Of a DNA stretch of 64,000 nt, positions 16,551 through 25,914 are shown piece after piece. Position 1 is the first letter of the stretch. The number at the start of each line of letters is the position of its first letter. The translations under genes were made by a program, and so were the position numbers. The notes beneath the pieces were generated by a model that saw only the letters and a program-made list of their open reading frames with translations, had not been told where the DNA came from and did not search any database. Source of the stretch: Proteiniphilum sp. (GTDB lineage: Bacteria; Bacteroidota; Bacteroidia; Bacteroidales; Dysgonomonadaceae); NCBI GenBank assembly GCA_018433945.1, contig JAHDQF010000016.1, forward strand, positions 18,167-82,166, written 5' to 3'.

Positions 16551-19388
16551 ATGGAACATTTCAAAAAACGTCATATCGGCATCAGTGAATCCGATAAAAG
16601 GCTGATGCTGGAAACACTGGAACTGAACAGCATGGATGAGCTGATCGATCAGACCATCCCCCGTGACATACGACTGCAAACACCCCTTTCTCTGCCTCCT
16701 GCGCTCACAGAACAGGAGTATGCCGAGGAGATCGAACGCTTTGCTGCCCGTAACAAGGTCTATACCTCCTACATCGGTATGGGCTGGTATGATACCATCA
16801 CACCGGCACCCATCTATCGCAATGTTTTTGAAAACCCGGTATGGTACACCTCCTATACACCTTACCAGGCAGAGATCTCACAGGGGCGACTGGAAGCGCT
16901 CCTGAACTTCCAGACAATGGTGAGTGAGCTGACGGCACTGCCTCTATCCAACAGCTCACTGCTCGACGAGGCTACTGCAGCGGCGGAGGCAGCCACCATG
17001 ATGTATGGTCTGCGCAACCGTGATCAGGTGAAACAGCATGTGGAGACCCTCTTCGTTGATCAAAATATTTTTCCTCAAACCCTTGCTGTGTTGCGCACGA
17101 GAATGCAACGTGCAGGTATAGAGATTATTACGGCAGATTACAAAAGCTTCTCTTTCAACAAACCGTGCTTCGGTGCGATTGTGCAGTATCCCAACAGCAA
17201 CGGCAGTGTGGAGGATTATCGTGCATTTACGGAGAAAGCGCACGCAGCCGATTGCAAGGTGGCTGTGGCAACCGACCTGATGGCGCTGGTGCTGCTCACA
17301 CCGCCGGGAGAGTGGGGTGCCGACATCGCTTTTGGAAGTAGCCAGCGCTTCGGCATCCCCATGTTCTACGGCGGTCCCTCTGCTGCTTTTTTTGCCACCC
17401 GCGAAGCGTATAAACGTTCCATGCCGGGCCGCATCATCGGTATCTCGAAAGATGCCTACGGCAGGGAAGCACTGCGCATGGCTCTGCAGACACGGGAGCA
17501 ACATATCAAACGGGAGAAAGCCACTTCCAACATCTGTACCGCTCAGGCATTGCTGGCAACCATGGCATCTTTCTATGCTGTTTATCACGGACCGGAGGGG
17601 CTGAAAGCGATTGCCCGGCGCATCCATTCACTCGCATCACTTGTCAGCGACGAATTGCTGGCAATGGGTTATCGCCAGCTGAACGAGAGCTTCTTCGATA
17701 CCCTCACCATCGCCCTTCCGGAGAGCATCACCGAGGAGGATATCCGCAACCATGCCGAGATGAGGGAGATCAACCTGCGTTATTACGGAGATGGAAGAGT
17801 CGGCCTCAGCATCGATGAAAGCACGAACGACTACCGGGTGCATGAACTGTTGGCTCTCTTTGCCATGGCTGCTGGCAGCTCCAAGGTTTTCATGATCGAC
17901 GACCTGAAAGAGAAGATCACCCTGCGGGAGGAGCAACTGCGTAAAAGTGCGTTCCTGACACACCCCACCTTTCAACGCTACCACACGGAAACTGAGCTGA
18001 TGCGATACATCAAGCGACTGGAACGGAAAGATATCTCATTGGCACACTCCATGATCTCACTCGGCTCCTGCACCATGAAGCTGAATGCTGCCTCGGAGCT
18101 CCTGCCACTGGGTCTCCCGGCTTTCCAGCGAATCCATCCCTTCGTGCCGGAAGAACAGGCTCAGGGATACAGAGAGATGATTGATGAGCTGGAGGATATG
18201 CTGGCTGAAATCACCGGCCTGGCGGCCACCAGCCTGCAACCCAACTCGGGTGCCGCCGGTGAATATGCGGGACTGATCACCATTGCTGCTTACCAGAAAA
18301 GCATCGGCGAAGGGGTACGCAAGGTGGTGCTCATCCCGGCATCGGCCCACGGCACCAATCCTGCCAGCGCCATCCAGGCCGGGTTCAGGCCAGTGACGGT
18401 GGCCAGTGATGACCGGGGTAACGTCGACATGGAGGACCTGCGCAACAAGGTGGCACAACACCGGGAGGAGCTGGCCGCATTGATGATCACCTATCCCTCC
18501 ACACATGGCATCTTTGAAACAGAGATCCGGGAGATGTGCCGCCTGATTCACGAAGCTGGTGGTCAGGTATACATGGATGGTGCCAACATGAATGCACAGG
18601 TGGGGTTCACCAATCCAGGCACCATCGGTGCCGATGTCTGCCACCTCAACCTGCACAAGACTTTTGCCATCCCTCATGGAGGGGGCGGTCCTGGTGTGGG
18701 ACCCATCTGTGTAGCGGATCACCTGGTGCCATTCCTTCCGGGACACCCGGTAACGCTCACCACTGAGAACAACACCGTATCGGCTGCTGCCTATGGCAGC
18801 GCCGGTGTTCTCCCCATCACCTACGGCTATATCCGCATGATGGGTGCCGACGGGTTGCGGGAGGCTACCGAGGTAGCGATCCTCAACGCCAACTACCTGG
18901 CGGAGAAGCTGAACAACTCATTCGGCATCGTTTATCGGGGTGCTGAGGGCAGGGTAGGTCATGAGCTGATCCTGGAGTGTCGTGGGCTGAAAGAGGTCTC
19001 CGGCATCAGTGAGACCGATATCGCCAAGCGATTGATCGACTACGGATATCATGCACCGACAGTCTCTTTTCCGGTACATGGTACGCTGATGGTGGAGCCT
19101 ACTGAGAGCGAGAGTCTGGCAGAGCTGGATCGTTTTGTGGCGGCGATGGAGCAGATACATGAAGAGATCATCGAGGTATCACGCGGTGCATACAGCCTGG
19201 AGGATAATGTGCTGGTCAACGCACCGCATCCGGAGTATGAAGCTGTAGCGGACGAGTGGAAACATGCCTACCCACGGAGCAAGGCAATCTACCCCCTCCC
19301 GTTTGTGGCTGAGAACAAGTTCTGGGTAAATGTAGGCCGGGTTGACAATGCCTACGGCGACAGGAACCTGGTCGCCTGCCTCTGTTAA
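16551..19388 (+). CDS. gcvP: Glycine dehydrogenase (decarboxylating), P-protein
   Basis: A 945-residue PLP enzyme, the P-protein of the glycine cleavage system; it decarboxylates glycine and passes the aminomethyl group to the lipoyl H-protein. The single-chain form has two homologous halves. The PLP lysine is Lys703 in NLHKTFAIPHGGGGPG, and the second half opens with SMISLGSCTMKLNAASE. An ATG at 16515 is in frame but overlaps the previous gene; the ATG at 16551 (MEHFKKRHIG) fits the family. gcvT and gcvH are not adjacent, as is usual in this phylum. No glycine riboswitch is seen. Confidence 0.96.
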   Translation: MEHFKKRHIGISESDKRLMLETLELNSMDELIDQTIPRDIRLQTPLSLPPALTEQEYAEEIERFAARNKVYTSYIGMGWYDTITPAPIYRNVFENPVWYTSYTPYQAEISQGRLEALLNFQTMVSELTALPLSNSSLLDEATAAAEAATMMYGLRNRDQVKQHVETLFVDQNIFPQTLAVLRTRMQRAGIEIITADYKSFSFNKPCFGAIVQYPNSNGSVEDYRAFTEKAHAADCKVAVATDLMALVLLTPPGEWGADIAFGSSQRFGIPMFYGGPSAAFFATREAYKRSMPGRIIGISKDAYGREALRMALQTREQHIKREKATSNICTAQALLATMASFYAVYHGPEGLKAIARRIHSLASLVSDELLAMGYRQLNESFFDTLTIALPESITEEDIRNHAEMREINLRYYGDGRVGLSIDESTNDYRVHELLALFAMAAGSSKVFMIDDLKEKITLREEQLRKSAFLTHPTFQRYHTETELMRYIKRLERKDISLAHSMISLGSCTMKLNAASELLPLGLPAFQRIHPFVPEEQAQGYREMIDELEDMLAEITGLAATSLQPNSGAAGEYAGLITIAAYQKSIGEGVRKVVLIPASAHGTNPASAIQAGFRPVTVASDDRGNVDMEDLRNKVAQHREELAALMITYPSTHGIFETEIREMCRLIHEAGGQVYMDGANMNAQVGFTNPGTIGADVCHLNLHKTFAIPHGGGGPGVGPICVADHLVPFLPGHPVTLTTENNTVSAAAYGSAGVLPITYGYIRMMGADGLREATEVAILNANYLAEKLNNSFGIVYRGAEGRVGHELILECRGLKEVSGISETDIAKRLIDYGYHAPTVSFPVHGTLMVEPTESESLAELDRFVAAMEQIHEEIIEVSRGAYSLEDNVLVNAPHPEYEAVADEWKHAYPRSKAIYPLPFVAENKFWVNVGRVDNAYGDRNLVACLC

Positions 19389-19436
19389 CGCTGATCAGGA
19401 CGTTTCTTTTTCCGCTAACTTTCGCTCTCTTTTGTC

Positions 19437-19444
19437 TATCTTTG
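19437..19444 (+). promoter_or_regulatory. Promoter -7 element before the DUF4382 lipoprotein
   Basis: TATCTTTG, 30 bases before the ATG at 19475. An in-frame ATG at 19442 overlaps this element, arguing for the later start. Confidence 0.55.
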
Positions 19445-19474
19445 CATCCGTCAAACATCCAAATCTGTTACGCT

Positions 19475-20284
19475 ATGTGCAGAAAGTATCTTTTTCCTGC
19501 CTTGTTGATCAGTCTGATGACCCTTCTCTCCTGTGAAAAAGAGGAGGCAAGCGAAAATGCCGCCCGTTTGCGGATCAAACTGACCGATGCGGCTGCTCCG
19601 GTGTTGAAAGAGATGCATATCGAGATTGCGACGATCGAAGTGCAGACCACCGACAGCGCAGGAAATGCCGGTGAGTGGGTGACACTCTCTTACCCCGGTG
19701 GTGAGTATAACCTGCTCAAGCTGATGAATGGCAAGATGGTGCAGCTCGTCGATCAATACTTTCCCGCAGGAGAAAAGATCGACAAGATTCGTCTCACCTT
19801 GGGCGACAACAACCGGATGGTGACCGTTACCGATCAGCCGATCCCGCTACAGAAATCACCCGATATCATGGATCAGCTGGTTATCCACAATGTGAATGCT
19901 GTGCTCACCGCCAACGTCATCATCAGCATCGTGATCGATATCAATGCAGCCCTTTCGGTGTATGAAATGAACGGTAACTGGTACATCAACCCGCGTGCCA
20001 GAGCTTTCCCCGAGACCTACGGCGGTTCACTGAGAGGCTATGTGGCTCCATTGGAAGCTTCACCGGTAGTGATGATCACCCGTGAGGCAGATTCACTCTT
20101 CTCCCTTCCTGAGGGAAGCGAAGGGATGTTTCTCTTCCCAGGTCTGGAGGAGGGAGCCTGGAAGGTTCATCTGCTTGCCAACCCTGAGTCGGGCTACCGC
20201 GACACCATCTTCATCTCTGACACGATCCGGCAGGGCAGGATCACCGAGATCACCCCCAAACCTATCCGGTTGCAGCTGCAATAG
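19475..20284 (+). CDS. DUF4382 domain lipoprotein
   Basis: About 269 residues. The signal peptide ends in the lipobox LMTLLSC (Cys at about residue 18), followed by acidic residues, as in outer-membrane or surface lipoproteins. The DUF4382 domain covers about residues 28-175 (RLRIKLTDAAAP, then IATIEVQTTDS, then INPRARAFPE at its end). The C-terminal 80 residues (GYVAPLEASPVVMITRE onward) look like a beta-sandwich of the carboxypeptidase-regulatory type. Function is unknown; DUF4382 proteins are widespread as single lipoproteins in Bacteroidetes. Confidence 0.78.
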   Translation: MCRKYLFPALLISLMTLLSCEKEEASENAARLRIKLTDAAAPVLKEMHIEIATIEVQTTDSAGNAGEWVTLSYPGGEYNLLKLMNGKMVQLVDQYFPAGEKIDKIRLTLGDNNRMVTVTDQPIPLQKSPDIMDQLVIHNVNAVLTANVIISIVIDINAALSVYEMNGNWYINPRARAFPETYGGSLRGYVAPLEASPVVMITREADSLFSLPEGSEGMFLFPGLEEGAWKVHLLANPESGYRDTIFISDTIRQGRITEITPKPIRLQLQ

Positions 20285-20347
20285 ATCGTTGCAACCCTTT
20301 TTAATTAAATTTCACTTCTGCAAACCTACTTGGATTCGCTTCTTTAC

Positions 20348-20355
20348 TATCTTTG
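20348..20355 (+). promoter_or_regulatory. Promoter -7 element of the SPOR lipoprotein gene
   Basis: TATCTTTG, 53 bases before the ATG at 20409. A TTG at 20330-20332 lies 15 bases upstream, closer than ideal. Confidence 0.5.
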
Positions 20356-20408
20356 TAGAAATGATTGCAGTTCATAACCGATTATAACTATTTAACAATA
20401 TCACACAA

Positions 20409-20921
20409 ATGAAAAAGATCCATTTTGCACTGATTTTAGCTACCCTGCTGGTTGCAGGTACCTCCTGTAAACCAAAACAGAGTGCATACAAACAGGTGTA
20501 TGAAGCAGCCAAGGAGAGGGAGATGCAACAGACAGCCTCTCAGCCTACCACCGTGGTGAAGGATGCCAGCCCGCTGCCTCCCGTGGAAGTCTCCATACGC
20601 AAGGAAAAAGTTGAACCGGTTTATCCTACTGACGCTTCAGGGTTGAAGAAATACAGTGTGGTGATCGCCTCTCTCAGTGTAAAGCTCAATGCAGAATCAT
20701 TGAAAACACGCATGGAGAACGAAGGACATAAGGTGATCCTGGCAGAGAACGAACAGGGGATGTACCGCGTCATCATTGCCAGCTACGACGACAAAGCAGA
20801 AGCAGCTGCCAAGCGTGAGGAGATTTACAACCAGTATTCGGCGAAAGGCAATACCGAATACCTGAGAAAAACCTACGGTGTACCCTTTAACGATCTCTGG
20901 ATCCTCGAAAGGCAATATTAA
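20409..20921 (+). CDS. SPOR-domain lipoprotein
   Basis: A 170-residue protein. The signal peptide ends in the lipobox LVAGTSC (Cys20). A low-complexity Gln/Thr/Pro linker runs to about residue 80, and a SPOR domain occupies about 85-165 (KKYSVVIASLS, then AESLKTRMENEGHKVILAE, then YRVIIASYDDKAEAAAKREEI). SPOR domains bind glycan strands lacking stem peptides and often mark proteins active at the division site. It is flanked by its own promoter and terminator, so it is probably monocistronic. Confidence 0.88.
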   Translation: MKKIHFALILATLLVAGTSCKPKQSAYKQVYEAAKEREMQQTASQPTTVVKDASPLPPVEVSIRKEKVEPVYPTDASGLKKYSVVIASLSVKLNAESLKTRMENEGHKVILAENEQGMYRVIIASYDDKAEAAAKREEIYNQYSAKGNTEYLRKTYGVPFNDLWILERQY

Positions 20922-20972
20922 TCGTTGGATGATCTTTCCACTCTCGCCAGGTGATGCGAATAAAAACCGATT

Positions 20973-21007
20973 AGCTGCCCGTTGGATGCAATGTGGCAGC
21001 TTTTTTT
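20973..21007 (+). terminator. Terminator of the SPOR lipoprotein gene
   Basis: AGCTGCC (20973-20979) pairs with GGCAGCT (20995-21001), followed by T-run to 21007. It lies just before the next ATG at 21021 and rules out the in-frame ATG at 20982, which falls in the hairpin loop. Confidence 0.75.
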
Positions 21008-21020
21008 GAATAGTGAATCT

Positions 21021-21779
21021 ATGAAGATACGTTTTTTGGGTACAGGTACCTCTACCGGCGTTCCACAGATCGGCTGTCACTGCCCGGTATGCCAATCGCC
21101 GGATGAACGGGACAGGAGATTGCGCTGCTCGGTGGCGATTACAACAGGGGAGCAGCAGCTACTGATCGATTGCACCCCCGACTTTCGCCAGCAGGCACTC
21201 ACAATCCCTTTCAGGAAAATCAACGGAATCCTCTTCACCCATGAGCATTATGATCATACCGGTGGCATTGACGACCTGCGCCCTTATTCATGTTTTGGCC
21301 CTGTAGAGCTCTTTATGGAAGAGCAACTGGAAAAAGTGGTGAGGAACAGGCTTCCCTACTGCTTCTCAGAGAATCGGTATGGTGGCATCCCAGATATTCA
21401 TGTTCAACGCATTGATCCCTATCATTCTTTCCAAATTGGAGCGTTAGAGATCATCCCGATCAGGATCATGCATCACAAGCTGCCGATCCTGGGCTTCCGA
21501 ATAGGAAGCTTCGCCTACCTCACCGATGTGAAAAGTATCCCTGAGGCTGAGTTTGAGAAGCTTAGGGGATTGGATCTGCTGGTGATCAGCGCTCTTCGCA
21601 AAACAGAACATATCTCTCACCTCTCCCTGGCGGAATCACTGCAGATCATTGAGCGGATAGCGCCACGCAGAAGCTTTCTCACCCATTTCAGTCATGAGAT
21701 GGGACTGCATGCCGAGATGGCTGACGAGCTTCCCGATGGGGTCTATCCGGCATATGATGGCTTAGAAATCGGTCTTTGA
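21021..21779 (+). CDS. PhnP-like metallo-beta-lactamase-fold phosphodiesterase
   Basis: A 252-residue hydrolase of the PhnP/tRNase Z-like branch. It opens with FLGTGTSTGVPQIGC and a CHCPVC cluster (residues 19-24) like the extra zinc site of PhnP. The metal motif THEHYDH is at 73-79, HHKLPILGFR provides another histidine pair near 154, and LTDVKSIPE contains the bridging Asp. Relatives hydrolyse cyclic phosphodiesters; the substrate here is unknown and no phosphonate (phn) genes are near. The start is set by the upstream terminator. A T-rich stretch follows the stop. Confidence 0.85.
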   Translation: MKIRFLGTGTSTGVPQIGCHCPVCQSPDERDRRLRCSVAITTGEQQLLIDCTPDFRQQALTIPFRKINGILFTHEHYDHTGGIDDLRPYSCFGPVELFMEEQLEKVVRNRLPYCFSENRYGGIPDIHVQRIDPYHSFQIGALEIIPIRIMHHKLPILGFRIGSFAYLTDVKSIPEAEFEKLRGLDLLVISALRKTEHISHLSLAESLQIIERIAPRRSFLTHFSHEMGLHAEMADELPDGVYPAYDGLEIGL

Positions 21780-21980
21780 GGGGTTTTTTTCGTTTTTTTA
21801 ACCAAAACAAACGCAGCGTTTAGGGACCGGAACCATCTTTTCATTGAGACATCACTTCGTAGCGGGCAGCTGTTGATGAAACGTAAAAAAAAATGGTGTG
21901 CCATTAAACTATCTGATCCCTTTTGCGTCACATAGTAAAAGTACAAACAGATCACAAACAATAATTAATGGGGAGAAACT

Positions 21981-23261
21981 ATGAAAACGAATAAATTTTT
22001 ACTGGCACTGTTGATGGCTGCCATTCCTCTCTTCGGTTTCACCCAGGAATGGGATGATATCTATGCTGATCCAACTCAGAAGGAGACGGTGAAAGCAGAG
22101 GTGAAGGTGAAAGAACCGCAGAAGAAAAAGGTGGTCATCGTGCAAGGCGATGCTTCCAATATGGAAGTACAGGCCAACGGCAGAGATATTGATGAGTACA
22201 ACCGGAGGGGATCTCGTGATACCATGGACGGCGATGAAATATACAGCGGTGACTCACTCGACTATGAGGAATATCAATACACCGACCGTATTGTTCGTTT
22301 CCACGATCCTGAGTCAAGCATCAAGATTACAGGTGCTGATGAGGTGATCATATACGTAGGTGATGATATCTATGAGAACTACAACAACCGGGGCTGGCAT
22401 AGCAATTTCTACTTCGGAATGGGTTGGGGCATGGGTTACTATCCCTGGCACTACAGCCACTGGTATCACCCCTGGTATAGGTTCGGTCCCTACTACGGCT
22501 GGAGCCTCTGGTACGATCCATGGTACTACAGCTGGTACAGTCCCTGGTACAGTCCCTGGTACTATGGTGGATGGTATGATCCCTGGTATTATGGTTATGG
22601 CGGTTTTTACGGCGGCTATACATACGGCTTTTATGACGGCTATTACAGCAGTCTGACACACAACCGTTCCGGAAGAAGCAGCAGTGCATACAGAAGAAGT
22701 ACAGCCAACAGGAACAGCTCCCTTACTGCCGGACTCTCAGGCAGGTCATCGGCCACACGATCAGCCCTGTCAGGTAGAAGTAGTACCGCCACAACTACAC
22801 GGAGTGCTCTCTCCGGCAGGAGCAGGACAGCTGACAGCCGCTCCGTCAACACACCCAGAACACGTATCATCGACAACAACGGCAGGGTGCTTGACTCCAG
22901 AACAGGCAGGGTTATTGAACGAAGTGGCACCACCCGAAACAGATCGGTTTACGGAACTACTCCCTCCAGCCGCACGCAAAGCTATTCCACCAGCAGAAGT
23001 AGCAGCAGCGACAGGACATACCAGAGAAGCTCCACTTCTTCCGGAAGAAGCAGCTCTACCTATCAGCGTTCCACTACTACCCGGAGCGGTAACTACAGTA
23101 CCCCCTCACGGAGCACAGAGTCGAGCCGTTCATCCACATACAGAACCCCGTCACAGAGCAGCTCTACCCGTAGTCGTTCCACCTACTCTGCTCCCAGCCG
23201 CAGCTCATCTTCCAGCTCCAGGTCTTCTTCTGGACGCAGCTCTGGCGGTGGGCGCAGGTAA
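21981..23261 (+). CDS. Exported low-complexity protein: Trp/Tyr-rich core and Ser/Arg-rich tail
   Basis: A 426-residue protein with a signal peptide (cleavage near FGFTQ, residue 21). Residues 22-135 are acidic and basic mixed sequence ending in a short beta-like stretch (IVRFHDPESSIKITGADEVIIYVGDD). Residues 139-223 (22395-22649) are extraordinarily rich in Tyr, Trp, Gly and Pro, built on imperfect repeats of PWYS, DPWYY and GGY. Residues 224-426 are dominated by Ser, Arg and Thr (SGRSS-type units) and end GGGRR. I do not recognise a domain with known function. It may be a surface, matrix or aggregation-prone fibrous protein. A FadL-type porin gene follows 59 bases downstream in the same direction. 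Confidence 0.75.
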   Translation: MKTNKFLLALLMAAIPLFGFTQEWDDIYADPTQKETVKAEVKVKEPQKKKVVIVQGDASNMEVQANGRDIDEYNRRGSRDTMDGDEIYSGDSLDYEEYQYTDRIVRFHDPESSIKITGADEVIIYVGDDIYENYNNRGWHSNFYFGMGWGMGYYPWHYSHWYHPWYRFGPYYGWSLWYDPWYYSWYSPWYSPWYYGGWYDPWYYGYGGFYGGYTYGFYDGYYSSLTHNRSGRSSSAYRRSTANRNSSLTAGLSGRSSATRSALSGRSSTATTTRSALSGRSRTADSRSVNTPRTRIIDNNGRVLDSRTGRVIERSGTTRNRSVYGTTPSSRTQSYSTSRSSSSDRTYQRSSTSSGRSSSTYQRSTTTRSGNYSTPSRSTESSRSSTYRTPSQSSSTRSRSTYSAPSRSSSSSSRSSSGRSSGGGRR

Positions 23262-23320
23262 CTGAATGAATGGAAAAGCAGATAGAATTGGTTTGTACAT
23301 AAACATAATGTCAACGTAAC

Positions 23321-24871
23321 ATGAATAAAATCACATATCTTGTCAGCACTTTGCTGATAACATCCTCCTCCCTCTTTGCACAGGGGGAGGTGGATGCCCT
23401 GCGCTTCTCCCGTGAAGGGCTCTACGGAACAGCACGGGCCATGTCGATGGGTGGTGCATTTGGTGCCCTGGGTGGCGATCTGAGTGCTCTGACCATCAAC
23501 CCCGCCGGCATCGGCATTTATCGCAGCTCAGAAGTGGCAGGAACCTTCAATCTGTCGCGCAACAGGTCGGTTGTCGGTGATCGGACCGCCGACAAAAATC
23601 GTTTCAACATGGACAACCTTGGCTTTGTCGGTTACTTTCCGCTGCGCAACGACGCGATACCGCTGATCAACTTCGGCTTCTCCTACAACAAGCTTAAGTC
23701 GTTCGACAAGAACATCTCGGCCATCGGCACTGCCAAAGGTACACTGATCGATTACATTGCCAAAACCAGCACCGGTTATGATCCTCTGCTACTGGAGATG
23801 GGAGAGAATCTCCCCAATCCATTTTTGGATATGCCCTGGTTGACAGTGCTCGCCTACAACTCCTGGCTGATTGACCCGGTGGAGGGGGAAGAATTTGAAT
23901 ATCGACCGGTAACCAACGAGCCCGGACCGATCAATGAGATACGACTTCGTGAGAGGGGTTACATTGATAACTATGACTTCACGGTGGGAACCACCCTGGG
24001 CAACGTGCTCAACCTGGGACTGGCACTCTCCATCAAGGATGTCTCCTACAGCCTGGTTTCCGACTACCTGGAAGATTTTGATGACGGCGGTTACACCCTC
24101 ACCAACTGGCTTACTACCAGCGGTGCCGGGTTCAGTGCCAAGTTCGGGGCAATCTACCGGCCGGTGAACGAGCTACGGCTGGGATTGGCTTATCACACCC
24201 CTACCTGGTATGCACTGACCGAGACCTATGAAGCGCAGATCGACGATGATATGGGAGCATATGTGACAGATCCCGATTATAAACCGGCAGTAATCAGTTC
24301 CGGGTCTTTTGCCAACGATTACGACCTGAAAACGCCCGGCAAACTGGTAGCCAGCATCGCCACGGTACAGGGAAGCCGTTTCATTGCCAGCCTCGACTAT
24401 GAGCTGACGGACTATTCGAACATGAAGCTGTCGGTTCCATCAGGGGCTTTCGAAAGAGAAGAGTGGTATGATGAGGACAACGAGTTTATCAAGATGGATT
24501 ACCGGGCGGCGTCGACCATTCGTGCCGGTGTGGAATATCGTTTCACTCAGCAGTTCTCCGGCCGCCTTGGCTACGCCTGGATGCAGAATCCCTATGAAAA
24601 AGAATTCAGGGACAGTGGAATTGCTGCGATTGCCGGATCCAACACCATCTACCGGATGGAAGGCGATACCCATTATTTTACCGGGGGACTTGGCTACCGT
24701 TTCAACAGGAACTTCTTTATCGATATGGCCGTTGTGTACAGCAGTCAGACCGATGATCTCTATCCATTCCCCAACTATTATGAAGGCGAAACACTTGCGG
24801 TTGATGCTTCACCATTCAAGTTGAAAAATAGCTCCCTGAAGGGATTGATCACGCTGGGATACAAGTTCTGA
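23321..24871 (+). CDS. OmpP1/FadL-family outer-membrane transport protein
   Basis: A 516-residue outer-membrane beta-barrel. The signal peptide ends at SSLFAQ (about residue 21). The N-terminal hallmark of the FadL/TodX/OmpP1 family follows: ARAMSMGGAFGALGGDLSALTINPAGIG. The rest shows alternating aromatic beta strands and ends in LGYKF, with the terminal Phe used for BAM recognition. FadL proteins pass hydrophobic compounds such as fatty acids through a lateral opening; the substrate here is unknown. It probably shares a transcript with the Trp/Tyr-rich gene upstream, and a strong terminator follows. Confidence 0.88.
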   Translation: MNKITYLVSTLLITSSSLFAQGEVDALRFSREGLYGTARAMSMGGAFGALGGDLSALTINPAGIGIYRSSEVAGTFNLSRNRSVVGDRTADKNRFNMDNLGFVGYFPLRNDAIPLINFGFSYNKLKSFDKNISAIGTAKGTLIDYIAKTSTGYDPLLLEMGENLPNPFLDMPWLTVLAYNSWLIDPVEGEEFEYRPVTNEPGPINEIRLRERGYIDNYDFTVGTTLGNVLNLGLALSIKDVSYSLVSDYLEDFDDGGYTLTNWLTTSGAGFSAKFGAIYRPVNELRLGLAYHTPTWYALTETYEAQIDDDMGAYVTDPDYKPAVISSGSFANDYDLKTPGKLVASIATVQGSRFIASLDYELTDYSNMKLSVPSGAFEREEWYDEDNEFIKMDYRAASTIRAGVEYRFTQQFSGRLGYAWMQNPYEKEFRDSGIAAIAGSNTIYRMEGDTHYFTGGLGYRFNRNFFIDMAVVYSSQTDDLYPFPNYYEGETLAVDASPFKLKNSSLKGLITLGYKF

Positions 24872-24895
24872 AAGAATGAAACGAAACATACAGGA

Positions 24896-24935
24896 AGAGT
24901 CAGGAGATACACTCCGGGCTCTTTTTTTTTTTTTT
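24896..24935 (+). terminator. Terminator of the FadL-family gene
   Basis: Hairpin AGAG-tc-AGGAG / CTCC-ggg-CTCT (24896-24922) followed by about fourteen T. The T-tract also supplies the TTTG (-33) of the panB promoter. Confidence 0.75.
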
Positions 24936-24961
24936 GATGTGGTATGAATATCGTACATTTG
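24933..24961 (+). promoter_or_regulatory. Promoter of panB
   Basis: TTTG at 24933-24936 and TACATTTG at 24954-24961, 17-base spacer; predicted start about 25 bases before the ATG at 24993. It is directly abutted to the upstream terminator. Confidence 0.6.
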
Positions 24962-24992
24962 CATCACACAAACAATTTTCAAATCATCCTCT

Positions 24993-25826
24993 ATGGAAAA
25001 GCAAAAAGGATATCTGTCAGCCGGTGATAAAAGAAAAGTGACCACGCTCCGCCTGCTGGAAATGAAACAGCGGGGAGAGAAGATATCAATGCTCACCGCA
25101 TACGACTATTCAATGGCGACGGTGATCGACCAGGCCGGTATGGATGTGATTCTGGTGGGTGACTCTGCATCGAACGTGATGGTGGGTAACACCACCACGC
25201 TCCCCATGACAGTGGAGCAGATGATCTACCACGGCAAGGCGGTGATGAACGGCGTGAAAAGAGCCATGGTGGTGATCGACATGCCTTTCGGCAGCTACCA
25301 GGGTAACCCGCGTGAGGCGGTAGCCAATGCGGTGCGCATCATGAAAGAGACCGGAGCCGACTGCCTCAAGCTGGAGGGTGGAAAGGAGATCCTGGAATCG
25401 GTGAAGCTGATCCTCAGTACCGGCATCCCCATCATGGGACACTTGGGTCTGATGCCGCAGTCGATCAACAAATATGGCACCTACGCCGTTCGTGCGGAGG
25501 AGGAGGCAGAGGCATTGCGACTGGTTGATGATGCACATCTGCTACAGGAGGCTGGTTGCTGCTCGCTGGTGCTGGAGAAGATACCCTCACAACTGGCAAA
25601 AAGGGTTGCTGAAGAATTGACCATTCCGGTCATCGGCATCGGTGCCGGACCCCATGTGGATGGTCAGGTGCTGGTGATGCATGACATGCTGGGGCTGAAC
25701 AAGGGCTTCTCACCCCGTTTCCTGCGCCGCTACGCCAATCTGTTCGATGAGATAACCCTTGCTGTCCAGCAGTACATCAAAGACGTTAAAACGGCTGATT
25801 TTCCCTCCGAAAAGGAGTCTTACTAG
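24993..25826 (+). CDS. panB: 3-methyl-2-oxobutanoate hydroxymethyltransferase (ketopantoate hydroxymethyltransferase)
   Basis: A 277-residue enzyme that adds a hydroxymethyl group from 5,10-methylene-THF to alpha-ketoisovalerate, the first step of pantothenate and CoA synthesis. Family motifs: [33 protein letters not shown] is split here into TAYDYSMA (about residues 35-42) and [11 protein letters not shown] (53-63); [21 protein letters not shown]; and [15 protein letters not shown]. The length is typical. Other pan genes are not in the window. It has its own promoter. Confidence 0.95.
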   Translation: MEKQKGYLSAGDKRKVTTLRLLEMKQRGEKISMLTAYDYSMATVIDQAGMDVILVGDSASNVMVGNTTTLPMTVEQMIYHGKAVMNGVKRAMVVIDMPFGSYQGNPREAVANAVRIMKETGADCLKLEGGKEILESVKLILSTGIPIMGHLGLMPQSINKYGTYAVRAEEEAEALRLVDDAHLLQEAGCCSLVLEKIPSQLAKRVAEELTIPVIGIGAGPHVDGQVLVMHDMLGLNKGFSPRFLRRYANLFDEITLAVQQYIKDVKTADFPSEKESY

Positions 25827-25914
25827 TTGGCAGGGTGGCAGGTTGGTAGGCCGATATTTGAAACCGGAAACCAGGAAAGCAGACAGCTTACCGCGTACAG
25901 CTTAGAGCTGAAAA

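Noticed and set aside
16400-16551. A glycine riboswitch ahead of gcvP
   Set aside because: The preceding gene ends only 13 bases before gcvP, leaving no room, and no riboswitch-like fold is visible within the gap.
22684-23265. A 193-codon frame inside the Ser/Arg-rich tail, shifted relative to the main frame
   Set aside because: Low-complexity repeats keep alternative frames open; the main frame has a signal peptide and continuous coding. I see no sign of programmed frameshifting.
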